Source: Plutella xylostella
Lineage: Eukaryota > Arthropoda > Insecta > Lepidoptera > Plutellidae
Length of the DNA: 64,000 nt
Direction of reading: 5' to 3'
Assembly: GCF_932276165.1 (NCBI RefSeq)
Contig: NC_063992.1
Coordinates: 1,932,001-1,996,000, forward strand
Shown: in pieces, positions 53,801-62,800 of the stretch
Layout: every line of letters begins with the position of its first letter
Numbering within the stretch: position 1 is the first letter of the stretch
The notes under the pieces: model-generated
Database searches by the model: none
What the model was told of the DNA's origin: nothing
The model's input: the letters and a program-made list of their open reading frames with translations, nothing else
Position numbers and translations under genes: made by a program

Positions 53801-56800
53801 TTGATTGTCATCGCCCCCAAAAATGTTTAATGACAAATTATGAATAAACTTCTGATTACTGATTATGTACAATCCATGCTATCTTTGCTGCCACTCTCAA
53901 ATATTTTATCTACCTCAGCCATGACTTGACTATAACACAACCACCCATTCCCCAGTGAGCAACTAAACAACACGAAAGCCCTGATCGAGGGCGGCATCGT
54001 GAAGTGGACAGAATACGAAGAACAATACAAGGAAGCCCTGGACTGGTTGTCCAAGACTGAGACGCTAGTGCAGGCGTTTAATAAACTGCAGAACAGTCTG
54101 GAGCAGAAGAAGGTGGTGCTTGAGGAGTTCCAGGTGAGAAGGGATTTCTGCTATAAATGCTGTGTTGTAATAGGTTTTGTTCTTTCTAGTAGTATTTGTA
54201 TCTAGTAGGAGTATATAAGTATAACGAAGCCGACTTTGTATATATACTTGTATCTGTATTCTGTACTCTTAATTAATAAATAAATAAATTAATAAAGAAC
54301 TAAGTTCAAAATTATACATAAACAAATTACAATAAAATAAGCAGCCAAAAGGCGGCTTAACTACTAATTGCTCTTTCAACCTCATTTATATGACTATGTA
54401 CTTACTAACCGTTTATTTTCTTTCAGGGACACCTCCAAACGCTGTTCGACTGGCAGACCGAACTAGACAAGTTGAATGTTCGAGCGCAGACACTTCTAGA
54501 GACATGTGCTGACACGAGGATCAGTAACGGCATCACGCAGTTGACCACCAAGTACAACGCGCTGTTGTCGCTGGCTAAGGAGGTCATGAAGAGGCTTGAG
54601 CTGCATTATCAGGTGAAAAGAGTTTACATTTTATTCTTGTTTCTAACGTGACCGTAGCAGACACTAGAGCTGTTGCCGTATTCTTATCATCTAAGCGTTA
54701 CAGAAACGATATTGAATTCGCAATACATTGTTACTGGTAGACTAGTTTCTTCCTTCAATTCCGACGTTTCACTGAATTTTCACTGTAGTTTTGCGAACGC
54801 TGACTTAGCATGAATACGGTACGTGGACTAAGGTAGCACATTGTGGCGAAAGCAATATTCAGAGTTAGCGTAGGAAACATGACTATGCTTTGGACCGAAT
54901 ACATAAAATTTTAGATTCTTCAGCCTTTATGGCAATTTTGTGACCGTTCCATGTGAAGTTCCGAATTTTTTGTATATGTCGCAGTATGATAGATAAAACC
55001 GTAGGTAATATGGTTATATATACCGAGGGATATAATTATATACCGTAACATAGTTATAAAACGATCCTAGTTTAGTGATATATACTTACATATATTACTA
55101 GATTAAGTTTCGTGTTATTTATATTAATAAATATATTACATATTTGATTAAACTTAGTGAGAGATTACCATGTAGAATTAAATTACACTTTTACAACAAT
55201 AACAACCACCTCTCTACCCCAGGAACACCAACAACACAACGCCCTGTACGGCGAGTGCCAGGACTGGCTGGACCGCACCCGGGAGAAGCTCAACCAGTGC
55301 GCCAAGATACCCGACTCATTGCAGGAGGTCAACAGCAAGCTGAACACGGTGAAACTGTTGAGACAGTCGCTGGAGCAGGGACAGAATAAACTTAGGTAAG
55401 TTAATTATGGTTAAAAATCACAGCTACTTAATTCAATGTCGAAAGGATGGGCCATATTTGCCGAAGTTTTAAAAAAACCCTTTTATGGATAGTATGAACA
55501 GGCAAACGAATTTTAGATAGACGCTTTCCTTGCTAGATATTGGAAATTAGACAGGTACCTATAAGCTTGGATTAAAATGGGGAAGGATACAGTATTCTGG
55601 CCTACCTACCTCCAAACGACTATTATTTAATGGATTTATTGATAGCTATTCAAGTTTTGTCATCAAAATATCGTCCCATGGCATCTGAACTCTAGATGTA
55701 TAGATGGATACTATACCTTTATCCCAAGCTCATATAACAACCTTCCCTCCAGATACCTGCTAGAACTGAAAGAGAAGGTGATAATGAACACGGAGCAGTC
55801 AGGAGCTGCCAAGATCCACGAAGACACGGACAGTCTGAAGCAAGAGTTCGACAAGCTGATAGCAGACCTACAGGACGTTAGGGCGAAACTCACCAGCCGC
55901 GCCGCACAGTTCGATGATATCTCTAAGGTAAGATGATTATTGTAGTGAAAGTGTGGCCAATCATAGCTTGGGGTGTGGCAGCCTGCGCTATGATTGGTCA
56001 CTGGCCTTGGCACTCTCTTAATAAGCCAATCATAACGCGTAAACCATCACACGCAACTTAATATTTATGATTACATCTTCAACAGATTCACAAACTGCTA
56101 GTCGAATGGCTCGACGACATCGACCAAAAGATCCAATCGGACGACTCGCTCCTCAACGACTTATCCGAAAAGAAGGCCAAACTAGAGAAATTCAAGACCT
56201 TCAGTCGAGACATCGACTCTCACAGTGACCTGGTGAACAAACTGAATGAGAAACTGGCTGAAGACGCGTCTCTGAAGACCAAGGATATCGCTGACACGCT
56301 GGCACGCTACGACGGGATCAAGAAAACCGTTGGTGATATGATTGTGGTAAGTAATAAATAAGTATTTAATCTCTAGAGACCGAGAGACCTCATAAGATGA
56401 CATAATGTCATCTGTCTTTGTCTGAACCCACAGACAAAGTTAAGATTACGGATGCCGAAAACTGAAAGTTTTGGTCCCGGGGTTTCAGGAGGTTAAAACA
56501 AGAAACGCTATAGAGTGTTTTTGTTCAAATTCAAATTCAACAGATGTTTGCCACCAACGTTTTATTTAACTAACAGCGCCAAACATCTTTTTGAAGCATC
56601 CACCTCTAATTTCAAATGCTCAATCTAATCTAACCCTTATCCTCACATCAACAGAAACTAGAACAATACGTGAACTCCCACATACAATACAAGGAATCAT
56701 ACGACAGTTTCTACGACTGGATCCGCGCGCGCAAGATCGAGATCCAACAGGATTCCGACTCGCATGGAGAGAAGAAACAAGTGCAGGAGAAGCTGAAGAA

Positions 56801-59800
56801 TGTTAGCAAGATCATCGACAGCCTGCCTAAAGGTATTGTACAAATAATTAATAGAACCTATATATAGGTTTACCAATGTTTTGAATAAAGATATTTTTAT
56901 TCTAGGAACGCCTGTTACCGTTTTTTTCTTGTGAAGTTGTTCTAGTGTAGTTAAAAATCATCAATATTTATCTAATAATCTTCTTAACCACACTATCTCT
57001 AACTCTCTTAAATCGATAGATACATATAATCAAGCATTACTTACACTTTAAAAAGTAGGCATCAAAGTAATTAATCAAAACAATTAAATCACAGGTGAAG
57101 CCCTCCTAAACAAGGCCGTGGACCTAAGCGAAGCGGTAATGGAAACCACCGGCAACGAAGGCAAAGACAACATCAACCAGGAGATACGCCAGCTCAAGAT
57201 CGAGTGGGAGAATCTCCAACAAATCTGCAAAGACACCAGCAAACTGCTGGAGAAGTGTCTGTTGGCCTGGGCGGACTTCCTGGACACTCAGGACAAGATG
57301 AGCAAGTGGGTCAAGGAGTTTGACGGCAAGTTGAAGCAAGTGCAGAAGGTGGACAAGATCACGCCCGAGCATTTGGACAAGTGTCGGGTAAGTAGCTTTA
57401 TGTTTTCACTGTAGGTATGATTGTCTCTGATTGCTTAAAGCTTTAGAATTCATGTAAAAGACTTATTTAGATATTTTTATGCATCAAATTAATTACATAG
57501 GCTCTTGATACATTATGTCTTGGTTTTTGTATGTGTACCTACAGGTTTCAATCTTCAGGTGATGCTATTCAAAATAACTCATATTTTTCTATTTATTTCC
57601 ATTAGCAACTGCTTGCTGAAGCCCTAGGCAACAAACATGTCCTAGAAGAGTTGAACGACCGTTGCGAGAACTTGATGGAGCTCAGTGCATGCGCGTGGGT
57701 GCGCGACAAGACCGTCGCGCTGCAGACTGAATACACCACCTTACTGACCAAGATACAGAGTCTAGTCTCCAACGGAGAGAAGAACCTGTCAGACCACACT
57801 GAGTTCATTAAGGCAAAGAACGATTTGCAGCAATGGCTTGAGACTGCCCACGGCACGGTTCATGATTCAGTAGGAGTAGGTGATATTGACGCCACTAAAG
57901 ATAAACTAGAGACTATCAAACTGGTCAGCAACAGAATGACTGAAGGACATCACCTGCTAGTCGTCTTACAAGAAGCGTTCAAGAAGGCCCTCAACAACAC
58001 TCCACCGGAGGAACAAGACAGCTTGAGGAATGACGTACAAGTACTTCAAGAGAGCTGGGATCAACTGAAGATCGACCTCAACTCGATCACAGCACAACTC
58101 AAAGCCGCCATCGGAAAATGGGAGGACTTTGAAGAATCCAAGAACAAGATCAACAAATGGATTAAAGATACCGAAGCTAATCTTGACAAGGTTCCACCAA
58201 CGGGTGGAGAATTGGGCGAGATGAAGACGCTTCTAGAAAAGTACAAGCATATTGAAGAAGAGATCGATAACAAGAAGCCAGAACTAGCGAGGCTGAAGGA
58301 AGAAGCGGCAGAGTTGAGCGGCTGGGCCAAAAAACCTGCCGTCAAAGAATCCGTCACAGAAATCGAAAAGAAATGCAACGCTCTGCGCACCAAATGCGCG
58401 GCTAAGAAGGCGGAACTGGAATCAGAAATCAAAGACTACAACCAATACCACCAGTCTTTACAAGACACAGAGAAATGGCTTCTGCAAATCTCCTTCCAAC
58501 TCATGGCACACAACTCTCTCTACATTTCGAACCGGGAGCAAACAGAAGAGCAGTTAGCCCAACACGCTGTCTTACTAGACGATATCCAAAAGTACAGAAC
58601 CACTTTAGACGACTTGGAAGCTAAGGGGCGAGCTCAGATTGAGAGATACGAGAAGTCTACTCCAGGCATTCGTGAAACTGTCGGGAAACAATTGAAGAAC
58701 GTTAACGATAGCCACAAGTCTTTGTTAGCGACTGCGCTGCAGATTGAGAGGAGGTTGAGGGAAGGACTGGCCAAGTTCAAGGAGTATGAAGACACTCTGG
58801 AGAGCATCTTGAGCAATCTGGACGAGTGTGAGCCGGCCATTACCGAGTTGGACGTGCCTGTCGATGGATTGGCGCATGGAAGGGATCTGCTGGATAAGGC
58901 TAGGGTAAGTTTTCATTTAATTATCATTATTGTCCCCTCTATTAAGGTTTATCATCTTCATCATCCTAAGCCCGTTACCGTCTTCTGCTGAACAAGGTTT
59001 TGTGGTAATTTATACCTACTTATATGTTTATTGTGCACTAAATTATCAAATCGATCATTATAAATAATTAATCGCAGCTTATAACAAAAACGATTGACAT
59101 AATCTCGTCTGGAGATGGAGACCTTAAAAAAATAAATTTTGTGTGGGACTACCTTAGACTGTTAGATAAGGAAGTCCAAAGACTGTTACTGTTACTATAT
59201 CCCGAAATGGACAACTAGGAATATTCCCCAATAAACTGTAAAATATCCACCACTGTATATTATGATTCTAACCCATAAACCCCCTCCCAGGCCCTCCACA
59301 ACAAACTCCAAACAGAAAAGAGCCGTCTCTCAGCGGCCGTAGCGGCTTGCAACGCAGCAGCCGCCTCCGTCTCCCGTCCATCATCACCAGCCGACTCAGC
59401 CCCACTACCCGTCCCGGCCAAGGAGCTGCTAGTGCGGGCCAGGCTTGAAGACTTGATTGACCAGGTACTGAGGGTTTGCGGGGTAGTGTTGGGGTCCGAT
59501 GTTTTGACGTCCTTTTGAGTTTTGATGGGGAATTTTGGGTGTGGTTTTTGATGTGAAAGTGAAGGCTGGAGTTGACGGCTGTTGTTGTTTATCATTGTGT
59601 GTTTCTGTTACAAAATAAACCTATAATATATAGTAGAATTCTACTATGGTAGTAATTATCTTGGATGGTGTAAAATGTAATGAAACTAATTTGAAACCAA
59701 GTGTTCAGTTTACCAGGTCGGAGACAGATCCAACGGAAGTCAAATGTTACTAAACTAGTAAAGTATGACTTGAAATAATAACAGTATTTTATAGTATAAA

Positions 59801-62800
59801 TATATATTTGAATAGCTAAATAATTGGAAGTGGTAGAATAGTGGAAGTAGTTAGTATAATAATAGGTAGACTAATGTACAGGCTTAACGTTGGCTCCGTT
59901 TTTGCACCTGGTAACACTGGATCAAGACTGTTCATGAGATTATAAATAATACTTTCTACAATACAAGTACTTGCCAATACCTAGGGGAATAACCTAAGCA
60001 AGGCTTAAATACCAAAGAGTTGCGATTAGTGTTCTCTACTTAAGTACATCGAAGCTAGAAAACACGCAAAGAAACACCCTAATCACAAGTATCTATTTGC
60101 AAAGTATATAACATGTGTTGCTGATAAACTGCCAATAATAAAAGTAATTCTCCGAATACTTATGAATAGTCTTGAGTCAGGAGCACTAAGTAAATACAAG
60201 CACCATCCAATACGAATATGTGATTCACGAGTCGCTATCAACTTGTAGATATTTGCACGGTTTGCTCACTGAGTGGCTCTAACCTTGCGCTAATTAGCAC
60301 CATTTATTGTGCCAGGTACCTAATTGATTTGAGAATGTTACCTAAGAACCTGAAATAAACATACACATGTAACTACGTATGGAAGAAAAAATCTTAGGTA
60401 ATAATTGTCGATACAAAACCGTTATGACATGCATAAATGGTTGTTATATCAAGTCCAAGCCTAAAACTGGGTTTTCATTATTGTTAAAATAAACATTGAT
60501 GAAAATTAAAAAATATTGCCAACAGATAAAGCAAACACGATTTAAACTTGGACAATCCGTTTTCAAATAACAACTATCATGAATGTGATTCGCGGAATCG
60601 GTGGCTTCAATCAGTACGTAACACACGCACAAATCAAACATATTTACGCACAGTATTACTGTATAACTTTGCAAAACAAAACACGGCTGTAGCCTGTAGC
60701 CAATCAGCACGCACGCGACCGATTCCGCTAACTAACCCTCTAACCCGTGTGCCGCATGGTCTGTGTTTGTAGAAGCGAGTGGAGGACGTCGGCGGCACTC
60801 GCCTGCACTCTATACTGCGGAATGTGGACGCGCCTGAGTTTAATGAGAAGATCGTGGCTATCGAACGTCAGGTGAGGCGGGAATGAGAATGCTGGCTTTT
60901 TGAACATAGATTGAATAATACTAACAAAGAAGAATTTAGATTTCTTAAGCTTTCCCAGCGGTGATATCCGAACGTCACTGAAATGAGCAAGATACCTATA
61001 GATGATAGACCTATTTGTAGAAGGTGTAATGTCAATGGTAAAGGTTTTTTGCTCTCAAGGTATTTTTGTCTGTTTAGAGATAGAGGATTCATTACAGGAT
61101 TTAACTTTCAGTTCTCCACTATATTTTCTGTATTTTCCATAAACAATCATCTTCTAATCCGCAACCCTACCTCTAGGTACAAAGCCACCTAGAAACACTA
61201 GGCGATGCAGTCTACGGCATGGAGGAGGCTATGAAGCAAGTGACGGAGATCCAGGATTGGATAACTGTACACACAGCACTGGCTCGTGATTGGCTGGCCA
61301 ACCCGTCGAAGCTGCGACCGGAAGCGGCCAAACAGGATATGGCGGCCATGAGTGATGCTCTTGTCTCGCTCGGAGAGAAGAGGAATAGACTATTGACGGA
61401 GATTCCTACTGATGGTACGATTTTGAGTATCTTATTTGCCACAAACGAAAATCTTTCAATTTATTTTGCCTATCCACCACTGAGTTCAATATTTCTCTTA
61501 GCTGTTATTTGGTCTAGCTATAGGGGAGCATATTAATTATGTGTACATTTTAATTGAAACTTATCCAACAGGTCTAGAAGACGAAATCAACCTTGAAGAA
61601 GATCTAGACACTCTCGAAGAAGCCATAGTTAAGGCAATCGACAGAGAAAAGACAAACCAAGGCACCATAGAAGATTTCCGACGCAAATGCCAAGAGATCC
61701 ACGAATGGTTCGACCAAGTGCTGAAGAAAATGTGTGTAGCAGACAAAGGGTCTGGTCTGCCGTGCCCACAGAAACTTGACAAGCTCAGGGAGTTAGTCAA
61801 GGAGTTTGAAGAAGGAAGGCAAAAGGTCGATGACATCAAGGAGGTTGGATCTCAAGTCATCAACATTGTCAGCAATCTGGAGTCGCAGCAGGTTGAAGAA
61901 CAAGTAAGTTTATTTTATATGTTAGCTACTTACCTACTTATCCAGGGTGCCTGCCTTATTTACTTTCTCACTAAAAATAAAATATATGTAGGTATATTGT
62001 GTATTTACCAAGTACTCTTTTACAGATGAAATCCGTCGAAAGAAGATACAACGATATCGCCAAACGCATCCAACGCAAACTGCAAATGCTTGAAATCACA
62101 TACAAAGCTATTGATGGCACCAAGAGCGAGGTTACAGCTCAGAACGAATGGATGCAGAAGGAAATCGACAACATCCTACATCCAGAACCCCTTGGCTTTG
62201 AGAGCAAATCTGTCAAAGAACGACAGAAGAAAATGGCCAACTTGCTCAAAGAAACTGACGGAAAGAAAACTGTTATCGACTCACTAGAAAAGAAGGTCAG
62301 CAATATTCAAGCCGAACTTGAGCCTTCGGAACAGACGCAGCTAGAGTCAGAACTATCTGAGCTCGCTTCCAAGCAAAAACAACTGGCCACCCTCGTCAAA
62401 CAAGAGATTGAACGACTTGGTGTATCTTCCGAGGACAGAAAGAAATTAGAAAACGATATTGAAAAGGCCAGAAACTGGTTGAAGAACAAATTAGCCGAGA
62501 TCAAAAAGCTCGGAGGTCCAGTGCCCTTAGAAGCTGCCAAAGTAGAAAAAGAAATAGCCGTACACAAGAAACATCAGACTGAACTGTCAGACTTCCATAA
62601 TGATACCTTAGGTGAAGTTGTCAGGAGAGGAAACACTGTGTCCAAGGATTGTTCACCCGAAGACAAGACAAAGCTACAAACTGTGCTAGAAGAACTTAAC
62701 AAAATGTACACATCAGCTAAAGTAGACATTGATGACAAACTGGGAGCATTGAACAAGCAGCTTCAAGGCCGAAATGAGTTTGAAGCAGATTTCGGCAAAT

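Noticed and set aside
62026..62028. Start codon of a separate gene at exon 31
   Set aside because: The ATG directly follows a splice acceptor and continues the phase of exon 30, so it is an internal Met of Msp300.
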